Below the pieces are notes generated by a model. The model was not told where the DNA came from. It saw only the letters and a program-made list of their open reading frames with translations, and ran no database searches. The translations under genes were made by a program, and so were the position numbers. A DNA stretch of 64,000 bases from Pseudomonas putida (GTDB lineage: Bacteria; Pseudomonadota; Gammaproteobacteria; Pseudomonadales; Pseudomonadaceae): assembly GCF_002025705.1 (NCBI RefSeq), contig NZ_CP018846.1, forward strand, positions 2,843,501 to 2,907,500, written 5' to 3'. Below, piece by piece: positions 35,606-43,218 of this stretch. Position 1 is the first letter of the stretch. Each line of letters begins with the position of its first letter.

Positions 35606-35750
35606 TGTAGGAGCGGCCTTGCCGGGGCGCCGGACCGGTCGGAAAGGGCTGCGCAGCAGCCCCAACAATTCATCCACCAACGCTGAATCATTGGGGCCGC
35701 TTTGCGGCCCTTTCCGACCGGTCCGGCGCCCCGGCAAGGCCGCACCCACA
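35606..35750. repeat. Long inverted repeat (BIME) between BKACE and MFS genes
   Basis: Arms of 43 nt at 35606-35648 and 35708-35750 with only a few mismatches; core GGAGCGGCCTTGCCGGGGCG continuing into GGACCGGTCGGAAAGGG. The enclosed 59 nt contains a smaller CTGCGCAGCAG palindrome. It occupies most of the 235-bp gap inside operon 2. Confidence 0.9.
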
Positions 35751-35773
35751 AAGATCGCCTCCGGGGCTTGCAA

Positions 35774-36826
35774 TCAGGCCCGCTGCGGAACGCCCTTCTG
35801 GCCGGGCTGGCGGTTCGGCGCCATGCCGTTGGCCTTGAGCGTCTGCTCGATGCTGGTGTACTGCTCGCCAATGCGGTAAATCGCCCGGGCCTCTTTGCCG
35901 TTGGCCACTTCACGACCCAGCTCATGGGCCACGCGCACGGTCTGCTGAATTTGCTGCACCGAGCCGAAGCGCTTGCCGTGCTGGTCGATGATGGTGTCTT
36001 CGTTGCCGCAGCGTGGGTGCAGGCCCATGGCCAAGGCCATGGTGTTGAACGGCAGTACGTTCTTGAGCAGCGATTCGGCCGTCAGCGTGCAGCCATCTGG
36101 CGCGCGGTGGATGAAATTGAAGAAGTTGAACGGGTTGGGGCCGTCGAAACCGCCACCGATGCCGATCCAGGTCAGGTTCAGCGGGCCCATGTAGTCGCCA
36201 CGGCGCACGATGCGCTCGAGGGTTTCCAGGGCATGCATGCCGGTCAGCTGGAAGTGCGGTTGGATGCCACTGGCCTGCAACCGGCGCAGGTGTTCGCGGA
36301 CCCAGGCCGGGCCGGCGGGCACGGTCATTTCGCTGTAGGCGGCATGGATCGCCGGGTGAGCCAGGGAGGTGCCTTCCAGATACTCCGGATACAGCAGCTC
36401 CATGATGTTCATCTGTGTGGTGTTGATCGCCACGGTCACCTGATCAGGGCGTGGGGTCAGCTCGGCGAGCATGTGCCGGGTGTCGTCGGACAGCCACTTG
36501 GCCGCCTCGCCTTCGCCCTCAGGCGCAAAGGAAATCGAACCACCCACCTGGATGATCATGTCCGGTACCGCTTCACGCACACCGGCGATCAGCTCGTTGA
36601 ACTTGGACAGGCGCTTGGAACCCTTGCCGTCCAGTTCGCGCACATGCAGGTGCAGCACGGTGGCGCCGGCTTCATAGCAATCGACGGCCTTCTGTACCTG
36701 CTCGTCCATGGTCAGCGGGATGTCTTCGGGGAAGTCCTCGGGCATCCACTCCGGGCCATACGGGGCGACCGTGATTACCACCTTTTCCATGTTTTCCGGG
36801 TGCAACGAATCATCGAAGAATTGCAT
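35774..36826 (-). CDS. Beta-keto-acid cleavage enzyme (BKACE, DUF849)
   Basis: Zn-dependent enzyme that condenses a beta-keto acid with acetyl-CoA and releases acetoacetate and a new acyl-CoA. The 350-aa chain is longer than the usual 270-310. GATVLHLHVRE carries the metal-binding His59 and His61; QVGGSISF, INTTQMN, and the late GLHPRCGNEDTI with the conserved Glu are further family blocks. ATG 36826 follows GAGGAC. Substrate cannot be assigned. The acetoacetate produced would feed the acetoacetyl-CoA synthetase encoded at 10072. The leader (36841-36852) reads ACAATAACAATA on the minus strand, Crc-like. Confidence 0.9.
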   Translation of the reverse strand: MQFFDDSLHPENMEKVVITVAPYGPEWMPEDFPEDIPLTMDEQVQKAVDCYEAGATVLHLHVRELDGKGSKRLSKFNELIAGVREAVPDMIIQVGGSISFAPEGEGEAAKWLSDDTRHMLAELTPRPDQVTVAINTTQMNIMELLYPEYLEGTSLAHPAIHAAYSEMTVPAGPAWVREHLRRLQASGIQPHFQLTGMHALETLERIVRRGDYMGPLNLTWIGIGGGFDGPNPFNFFNFIHRAPDGCTLTAESLLKNVLPFNTMALAMGLHPRCGNEDTIIDQHGKRFGSVQQIQQTVRVAHELGREVANGKEARAIYRIGEQYTSIEQTLKANGMAPNRQPGQKGVPQRA

Positions 36827-36840
36827 GCAGTAGTCCTCGC

Positions 36841-36852
36841 TATTGTTATTGT
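36841..36852 (-). promoter_or_regulatory. Crc/Hfq-like A-rich leader of the BKACE gene
   Basis: Minus strand ACAATAACAATA, 15-26 nt before the BKACE ATG, directly upstream of its GAGGAC site. Confidence 0.45.
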
Positions 36853-36896
36853 GCTGTGCGCCGCGCGCGCGTGAATGTGTGTGTGCGGCGGATGAC

Positions 36897-37745
36897 TCAG
36901 AAGGTGCGGCTGCCCTTGATCCCCGCGCGTTCCATCTTGCGGTGGCACGGTGGGTAGTCCATGACCGCGTAATGCTGGGTGCTGCGGTTGTCCCAGATGG
37001 CCACGCTGTTGGGCTTCCAGCGCCAGCGCACCTGATACTCGGGCAGGTAGGCCTGGCTGACCAGGTAGCGCAACAGGTCGGCAGCGCCGGGGTTGGCGTC
37101 CTGGCCGAAGCGCACGCGCTGGGGCGTGTGGTAGTTGCTGAAGTGGGTGGTGAAGGCATTGACGAACAGCACCTGCTCGCCGGTCTCCGGGTGGGTACGC
37201 ACCACCGGGTGTTCGGCATCGGGGAACTGCGCCTTGAGCGCCAGGCGCTTTTCGATCGGCATGGCAGCGCCGAAACTGGCTTCGATACTGTGGCGTGCGC
37301 GCAGGCCTTCGATCTTGGCTTTCACGTCGCCTGGCAGGTTCTCGAAGGCCAGCACCATGTTCGCCCACATCGTGTCGCCGCCCACCGGCGGGCACTCGAC
37401 GCAGCGCAGCACGCAGCCCATGGGCGGTGCCTCGCGCCAGGTGGCGTCGGTGTGCCAGGCGTTTTCATAACGGTCGTTGGGCTGGTCGGGGCGTTTGTAG
37501 ATCTGCACCAGGCCGGGGTGCTCCGGGTCGCTGCCGGCCACTGGGTGGTCTTCCAGCTCGCCAAAGCGCCGGGCAAACGCCACGTGTTCGGCACGGCTGA
37601 AGTGCTGGTCGCGCAGGAACAGCACACGGTGCCTGAGCAACTGCGCGCGCAGTTGCTCGAACAGGTCGTCGTCGTGGATCGCGTCAGCCAGGTTGACGCC
37701 GCTTATCTCGGCGCCGATCGCACAGGTCAGTTGTTCGATGTGCAT
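36897..37745 (-). CDS. TauD/TfdA-family 2-oxoglutarate-dependent dioxygenase
   Basis: Fe(II)/2-oxoglutarate hydroxylase (282 aa, TauD length). The iron facial triad is His98 and Asp100 in WHTDAT plus His258 in STQHYA; Arg269 in CHRKMERAG would bind 2-oxoglutarate. The family hydroxylates carbons next to sulfonate, sulfate, aryloxy or amine groups, releasing the leaving group. The MHIEQLTCAIGAEISGVNL start is typical; ATG 37745 lies 13 bp after the quinone-oxidoreductase stop. Together with YeiH, it suggests a sulfonate-type substrate; other TauD substrates remain possible. Confidence 0.93.
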   Translation of the reverse strand: MHIEQLTCAIGAEISGVNLADAIHDDDLFEQLRAQLLRHRVLFLRDQHFSRAEHVAFARRFGELEDHPVAGSDPEHPGLVQIYKRPDQPNDRYENAWHTDATWREAPPMGCVLRCVECPPVGGDTMWANMVLAFENLPGDVKAKIEGLRARHSIEASFGAAMPIEKRLALKAQFPDAEHPVVRTHPETGEQVLFVNAFTTHFSNYHTPQRVRFGQDANPGAADLLRYLVSQAYLPEYQVRWRWKPNSVAIWDNRSTQHYAVMDYPPCHRKMERAGIKGSRTF

Positions 37746-37758
37746 GCTGTTGCCCTCT

Positions 37759-38739
37759 TCAGATGACGAAGATCGACGAGCCGGTGGTCCTGCGTGCTTC
37801 CAGGTCGCGATGGGCCTGGACGGCGTCCTGCAGTGCATAGTGCTGGTTGATTTCGATGCGGATGCGGCCACTGCTGACATGGCCGAACAGTTCGCCGGCC
37901 AGCTCGGCCTTTTCCGCAGGGTCGGCGATGAAGTCGGCCAGCGCCGGGCGGGTCAGCTGCAGCGAGCCCTTGATCGCCAGCAACTGTGGGTCGAACGGCG
38001 GGATGGTGCCGGAGGCGGTACCTACGCACACCATCAGGCCACGGCGCTTGAGCGAATCGAGCGAGCCCATGAAGGTGTTCTTGCCAACGCTGTCGAATAC
38101 CACGTTGACGCCGACGCCATCGGTAAGCTCACGCACCCGGCTGGCCACGTCCTCGACACTGTAATTGATGATCTGATTGCAGCCATGGGCACGGGCAACC
38201 TCAGCCTTGGCCTCGGTGGATACCGTGCCGATCACGTTCAGCCCCAGCAGCCGCGCCCACTGTGCGACGATCAGGCCAACGCCACCCGCCGCCGCATGCA
38301 GCAGCACCGTGTCGCCGGGCTTGAAGTCATACAGCCGGCGCATCAGGTAAGCGGCGGTCAGGCCGCGCATGGTCATGGCGGCGGCAGTCTCGAAGGCGAT
38401 GGTCTCCGGCAGTTTGATCAGCGCAGTAGCAGGGATCAGCCGTTCGGTGCAATACGCACCAAGGGTGTTGAGAAAGCCGGTGTAGGTGACCCGGTCACCC
38501 ACCGCTACCTGGGTCACGCCCTCACCTACCGCCTGCACCACACCGGACGCTTCCACACCAATGCCATTGGGCAGCGGGATCGGGTAGGTGCCATTGCGAA
38601 AATAGGTGTCGGCATAGTTCAGGCCAACCGCCACCTGACGCAGGCGCACCTGCCCCGGGCCGGGCTCACCGACCTCGGCATCCTCGTAGCGCAGCACTTC
38701 GGGGCCACCGGTCTGATGGAAACGTACGACTTTGGACAT
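37759..38739 (-). CDS. NADPH:quinone oxidoreductase (zinc-free MDR family)
   Basis: Medium-chain dehydrogenase/reductase of the QOR type (326 aa). It has GIEASGVVQAVGEGV in the N-terminal domain and the NADPH motif AAAGGVGLIVAQWARLLG in the Rossmann part. The structural zinc cysteines of true alcohol dehydrogenases are absent. ATG 38739 follows GGAGAGAC. It is the first gene of operon 2, and operator-like site B lies 76 bp upstream. It may reduce an enone intermediate or a quinone. Confidence 0.92.
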   Translation of the reverse strand: MSKVVRFHQTGGPEVLRYEDAEVGEPGPGQVRLRQVAVGLNYADTYFRNGTYPIPLPNGIGVEASGVVQAVGEGVTQVAVGDRVTYTGFLNTLGAYCTERLIPATALIKLPETIAFETAAAMTMRGLTAAYLMRRLYDFKPGDTVLLHAAAGGVGLIVAQWARLLGLNVIGTVSTEAKAEVARAHGCNQIINYSVEDVASRVRELTDGVGVNVVFDSVGKNTFMGSLDSLKRRGLMVCVGTASGTIPPFDPQLLAIKGSLQLTRPALADFIADPAEKAELAGELFGHVSSGRIRIEINQHYALQDAVQAHRDLEARRTTGSSIFVI

Positions 38740-38814
38740 GCTTGTCTCTCCAATCATCGATCTGGACGCAGGGCGTCAGTTCTGGGTAATTGGAATGTAA
38801 GCGCTCGGGGGGCG

Positions 38815-38857
38815 GGGTGCTTCGCATCGGGCGACAGCGGGTTTTCATTTGATGACA
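38815..38857 (-). promoter_or_regulatory. Putative AraC-type operator (site B), operon 2
   Basis: A 43-bp element 37/43 identical to site A (31123-31165), including the fully conserved GGGTGCTTC at its left and TTTTCATTTGATGACA at its right. The two half-sites end in GCGACA (38836) and GATGACA (38857), 21 bp apart. It has the same orientation relative to the operon as site A and sits in the gap between the MerR gene and the quinone oxidoreductase. Confidence 0.7.
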
Positions 38858-38897
38858 GATCGCCGGGCCTGGGGCTGCAATCTTTCCTTGATGATGA

Positions 38898-39326
38898 TCA
38901 GCGATGCGCCTTGTCGGTCTCGCCTTCCTGCCACCCGGTAATCAGGCGCTGGGCATTTTCGTCGCAGTCGATGCCCTGCGGCTTGTTCTCCATGCCAGCG
39001 ATCACTGCCAGCAGTTGCGCGCGGTTCTGCGCCAGGCGCACCTGCATCGCTTCGATCTCGGCGACCTTGCGCTTGAGGCTCGCCAGCAAAAGCTCATGTC
39101 GCCCAGCGCCGGCGCCAGATGCAGCGCTGGTCAGTTTGCGCATCTCCTCCAGGCTGAACCCGGCCTGCTGGCCACAGGTGATGATTTCTAGCGACCTCAC
39201 CACCTGCTCCGGGTAATCCCGATAACCGTTGCCCAAGCGCCGGGCCTCGATCAGCCCGCTGGCTTCATAGAAACGAATGCGCGATGCGCTTAGGCCCGTG
39301 CGCCGGGCCAGTTCACCAATTTTCAT
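38898..39326 (-). CDS. MerR-family transcriptional regulator
   Basis: Dimeric activator (142 aa). The N-terminal winged helix MKIGELARRTGLSASRIRFYE..GLI is canonical MerR. A coiled-coil dimerisation helix follows at about 75-115 (LASLKRKVAEIEAMQVRLAQ). The C terminus has one Cys (GIDCDENA), so it lacks a metal-binding or SoxR [2Fe-2S] cysteine set. It is divergent from the flavin oxidoreductase at 39427, and the shared gap holds a MerR-type promoter. That gene is the likely target. Confidence 0.93.
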   Translation of the reverse strand: MKIGELARRTGLSASRIRFYEASGLIEARRLGNGYRDYPEQVVRSLEIITCGQQAGFSLEEMRKLTSAASGAGAGRHELLLASLKRKVAEIEAMQVRLAQNRAQLLAVIAGMENKPQGIDCDENAQRLITGWQEGETDKAHR

Positions 39327-39344
39327 GTGGGTTGAAATTCTCTG

Positions 39345-39375
39345 TTGACCTTAAGGTTTACTTTAACCTTAGCCT
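39345..39375 (+). promoter_or_regulatory. MerR-type promoter/operator for the flavin oxidoreductase
   Basis: TTGACC (39345-39350) and TAGCCT (39370-39375) are 19 bp apart, the over-long spacing that MerR-family activators correct by twisting DNA. Between them is the inverted repeat TAAGGTT-N6-AACCTTA (39352-39371). Confidence 0.75.
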
Positions 39376-39426
39376 TCTCCAAAACCCAACCCGCCCGACG
39401 CCCGGCGCTACCTTGGAGAACACCGC

Positions 39427-40662
<1,236 letters not shown>

Positions 40663-40701
40663 TGCTGTTCCGTAACGGCGTTCTCTGACGGGAGCACTGC
40701 C

Positions 40702-41067
40702 ATGAACAAATCAACTTGTGCGCTGCCGCTGATATTGGCAGCGCTCACGGGCTGTTCAAGTAACTCATCCCTCTACCATGACCAGCCGCTGGTAGCCAAA
40801 GTGACTAGCGGCATGAGCAGAGAGCAAGTACTGCAGATAGGTGGCAAGCCAGGCGCCGAGTCCGACCGCACGGTAGTCGCAGGCACTTGCTTCGATTACA
40901 TGCTTACCCAGCCGGGGCAAAAGCAGCAGCCTTACATGGTCAGCTTCGATCAGGCCGGGAAGGTCGACAAGACCAGTTTCATGACCTGCGCCGAGTGGAG
41001 CAATGCGCAGCAGAAGTCCCGGCAAGCATTGCCCAGCATGGGCGGCATGGGAGGTTCAGGCTATTGA
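40702..41067 (+). CDS. osmE: Osmotically inducible lipoprotein OsmE
   Basis: Outer-membrane lipoprotein (121 aa). The signal peptide ends in the lipobox LTGC (Cys18). The rest is a SmpA/OmlA-like (BamE-fold) domain: VTSGMSREQVLQIGGKP, then TCFDYMLTQPGQKQQPYMVSFD, as in OsmE. GGGAGC precedes the ATG. It converges with the next lipoprotein gene, with 16 bp between stops. Confidence 0.9.
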   Translation: MNKSTCALPLILAALTGCSSNSSLYHDQPLVAKVTSGMSREQVLQIGGKPGAESDRTVVAGTCFDYMLTQPGQKQQPYMVSFDQAGKVDKTSFMTCAEWSNAQQKSRQALPSMGGMGGSGY

Positions 41068-41083
41068 TGCCGTTGAAAGCCTG

Positions 41084-41413
41084 TTACTCCAGGCACTCTC
41101 TGGCGGCCAGGCGCAACTTGTCACTCGACAGGAAACTGCCTTTATAGAAAGTTGCCCGGCTGCCATCGTGATAATCAACGACTTCCAGCACTTCGTCTGA
41201 CGTCACGGCGCTGGGCGCGGTCAACCGATAACCATGGTTGATCGACTTTTGCGTGGTCTGGGGGGCCAGTGCCTGCCACTTTGGCAGCACGCAGGCGGCG
41301 TAATCTTGCGGGGATTTGGCAGTCAGCTTGCTTGCGGTAGGCTTGCCTGGGTTTGCGCAAGCAGCAAGGCTTGCAGCGAGTGCGGAACAGAACAGGATGC
41401 GAAAGGTTGGCAT
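41084..41413 (-). CDS. Putative lipoprotein, unknown function
   Basis: Exported protein of 109 aa with a signal peptide and lipobox SLAAC (Cys19). The mature part has two more cysteines (AACVLP and ARECLE), which may form a disulfide. It was not recognised as a named family beyond pseudomonad lipoproteins. The start is ATG 41413; an in-frame TTG at 41419 is possible, and neither has a clear ribosome-binding site. Confidence 0.75.
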   Translation of the reverse strand: MPTFRILFCSALAASLAACANPGKPTASKLTAKSPQDYAACVLPKWQALAPQTTQKSINHGYRLTAPSAVTSDEVLEVVDYHDGSRATFYKGSFLSSDKLRLAARECLE

Positions 41414-41581
41414 TTGCAATTAACCAGACAGGAACGTGAGCTATTCTAGCCGGGTTCGGGCTAAAGGACTAATCCACCAAGGTCGTGCCCAGGCCTGATT
41501 ACGACGGCGCAAGACTTCTGTCGAATGGGCAAACCGCTTCATTCCCTTAGAATGAAAAACGCTGATGGATCAGCACCCATC

Positions 41582-41615
41582 GCAAAAAGCCCGCTCTCAT
41601 GTGCGGGCTTTTTGC
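41582..41615 (-). terminator. Strong intrinsic terminator
   Basis: Perfect 13-bp stem GCAAAAAGCCCGC/GCGGGCTTTTTGC with an 8-nt loop. On the minus strand it follows the stop of the lipoprotein gene at 41633 by 17 nt. Its A/T flanks make it usable from both strands. The 41414-41581 stretch to its left has no recognisable gene. Confidence 0.9.
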
Positions 41616-41632
41616 TCTTGCAGATCAACACA

Positions 41633-42001
41633 TCAGGCTTTTTTGCACATCAACGCAGCATCGAGCAACCTGCCATGGTCGTACCAGGCGTCGCGCTGGT
41701 AGGCGGTGAACTGGCGCTGGGTACCGGCGCCGCGCAGTTCCACCAGGCCATCGGCCTTATTGGGGTCGGTACTTTCCACGTACAGTTTGACCAAGTTATC
41801 GCCGTCGACTTCATAGGTTTTCACGTTGCCTTGAAGCTCGCCTTTCACGCAACCCAGATAGGCTGGCGTGCTTCTTTCGGTGGTGCCAGACGTATAGTCG
41901 TGGCCAGCGCGTACATCCGGGTTCTGCGCGCACCCGGCCATGAACAACGCGGCGAAAGTGGATAACAGTACTGCGCCTGTGACCGATCTAGAACTCTTCA
42001 C
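41633..42001 (-). CDS. Putative lipoprotein, unknown function
   Basis: Exported protein of 122 aa: signal peptide with lipobox FMAGC (Cys24), then about 98 residues with LGCVKGELQGNVKTYEVDGDN and a C-terminal LLDAALMCKKA. Two mature cysteines could pair. Family not recognised. A strong terminator follows. The 246-bp stretch upstream (42002-42248) shows no gene. Confidence 0.78.
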   Translation of the reverse strand: MKSSRSVTGAVLLSTFAALFMAGCAQNPDVRAGHDYTSGTTERSTPAYLGCVKGELQGNVKTYEVDGDNLVKLYVESTDPNKADGLVELRGAGTQRQFTAYQRDAWYDHGRLLDAALMCKKA

Positions 42002-42248
42002 GCGACACGCTCCTGCTGCCCCATTGGGAACTTAGGAAAGAGTTGCCAGTACAACGCCCTTTTTAGTTGTCATTGGCCTATGGTACTGCGCAAAGTTCGC
42101 AGCACAATATGCTTGTTTGCTATATGGGTGATGGCCGGTTACCGGCCATGGTTCCAGCTTTCGCATTATTTCTTTAGCCGAGCGGAACGTTTTCAACTCG
42201 CCACAATTCTCATGCGTATCCACCAGGCGCAACGTTCAGGAGAAACCC

Positions 42249-42563
42249 ATGGTGTGGTGGTTGGAAATACTCGCCCAATTCGTGACTTCCACCGGCTTGG
42301 CGGTGTTCAGCATCTTTGTGTTCTGGGCCTGTACATTGGCGTTCAGCAGGGCCTGTATCAAGCTGCTGTCAGCTGCGCTGGCGGTGGCATTGCTGGGCAT
42401 TGCCGCGTTTCCGCATGGGGCGAGCTTTGCCGTCAATCAGCAAGCGCAACTGCGCGATGGCATCGAGTTCCTGTTGCTGGTCGCGGACGCGCTGGGTGTG
42501 ATCAGTGCCGTGCTGATTGCTTCGTTCTTCTTCAGCCCTGGGCGGATGCTCGATGAAGCATGA
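42249..42563 (+). CDS. Small inner-membrane protein, unknown function
   Basis: Protein of 104 aa with three hydrophobic segments (about 8-30, 35-53 and 72-94) and no catalytic motif. AGGAG lies 8 nt before the ATG, which supports real expression. Not recognised as a named family. Confidence 0.7.
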   Translation: MVWWLEILAQFVTSTGLAVFSIFVFWACTLAFSRACIKLLSAALAVALLGIAAFPHGASFAVNQQAQLRDGIEFLLLVADALGVISAVLIASFFFSPGRMLDEA

Positions 42564-42613
42564 CGCCCAGGCCTGGCCGCAAGCGGAAGGGATGAAGTCA
42601 ATGCTGCCTTGCG

Positions 42614-42760
42614 TCAGTAGCGACGATAGTCCTGGTGCCCCCCGCGATCTTCATCGTAGTAATGCCGGTGATGATGGTCTCCATCATGCCAGTACGGCCA
42701 GCAGCCACTGAGCAACAATAACCCTGACAACACGACAACCCATGCAGTCTTGCGTTTCAT
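42614..42760 (-). CDS. 48-aa lipoprotein, His/Tyr/Asp-rich
   Basis: Short ORF read from the reverse strand: ATG at 42760, TGA at 42614. Residues 1-19 form a signal peptide (MKRKTAWVVVLSGLLLLSG) with lipobox LLSGC, Cys20. The mature 29 residues are polar and rich in His, Tyr and Asp (WHDGDHHHRHYYDEDRGG), which suggests metal or surface binding. GGAGA lies 8 nt upstream of the ATG. The complete lipobox and ribosome-binding site make chance unlikely; function unknown. Confidence 0.72.
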   Translation of the reverse strand: MKRKTAWVVVLSGLLLLSGCWPYWHDGDHHHRHYYDEDRGGHQDYRRY

Positions 42761-42870
42761 GTGCGTATCTCCAACCAGGCGAAGCGGGGGCTTGCATAGG
42801 TTGGACTGCGCAAAAACGGGAGGTTCGAGGCGGGGGCAAGCCGCTGATCCCTTTTCATGAAGAAAGGCGC

Positions 42871-42903
42871 TTGGGTAGAACAGCCATTTGGCTGTTCACC
42901 CAA
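42871..42903. other. Orphan hairpin in a 221-bp gap
   Basis: TTGGGT-A-GAACAGCC pairs with GGCTGTTCACCCAA (one bulge) around an ATTT loop. It is not next to a stop codon on either strand; it could end an unannotated small transcript or be a binding site. Confidence 0.45.
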
Positions 42904-42981
42904 CCAGCGTGGATGAAAACCCAGATAACAGACCGCCCTCAGCGGTAGTACCGCCCGTTTATCGGTGCCAAGGAGAGATCA

Positions 42982-43218
42982 ATGAGCATTCGCAGCCTGG
43001 CTAAAAACCTTCCTGCAGACCCTGACAATGAGGGCTGGGTACTTGGCTGGGGGGTGCTGCGAGACGTGCATCCCTGGCACTTTGTCGACGTATATGCAGA
43101 CCAGAAGACCGCCAGGGCCGAGGCGCAGCGCCGCGGAAACGGCTACGTCGTGGAGTTTGGCTCGCATCGGCTCGGCTCGGATGAGTTTGTCTGTGGAGTA
43201 GAGCCGCCGGAAGGCTGA
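42982..43218 (+). CDS. Small hypothetical protein
   Basis: Soluble protein of 78 aa (WVLGWGVLRDVHPWHFVDVYADQKTARAEAQRRG in its middle), without signal or membrane segment. AAGGAGAG precedes the ATG with good spacing. Its 3' end overlaps the convergent SGNH-like gene by 76 bp. Family not recognised. Confidence 0.65.
   Translation: MSIRSLAKNLPADPDNEGWVLGWGVLRDVHPWHFVDVYADQKTARAEAQRRGNGYVVEFGSHRLGSDEFVCGVEPPEG

Noticed and set aside
41414..41581. A small RNA ending at the strong terminator 41582-41615
   Set aside because: The terminator is fully explained as the end of the minus-strand lipoprotein gene at 41633; no promoter-like pair was seen on the plus strand.
42742..42948. Plus-strand ORF of 68 aa
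   Set aside because: Overlaps the 48-aa lipoprotein start on the opposite strand and an orphan hairpin; no ribosome-binding site or family motif.
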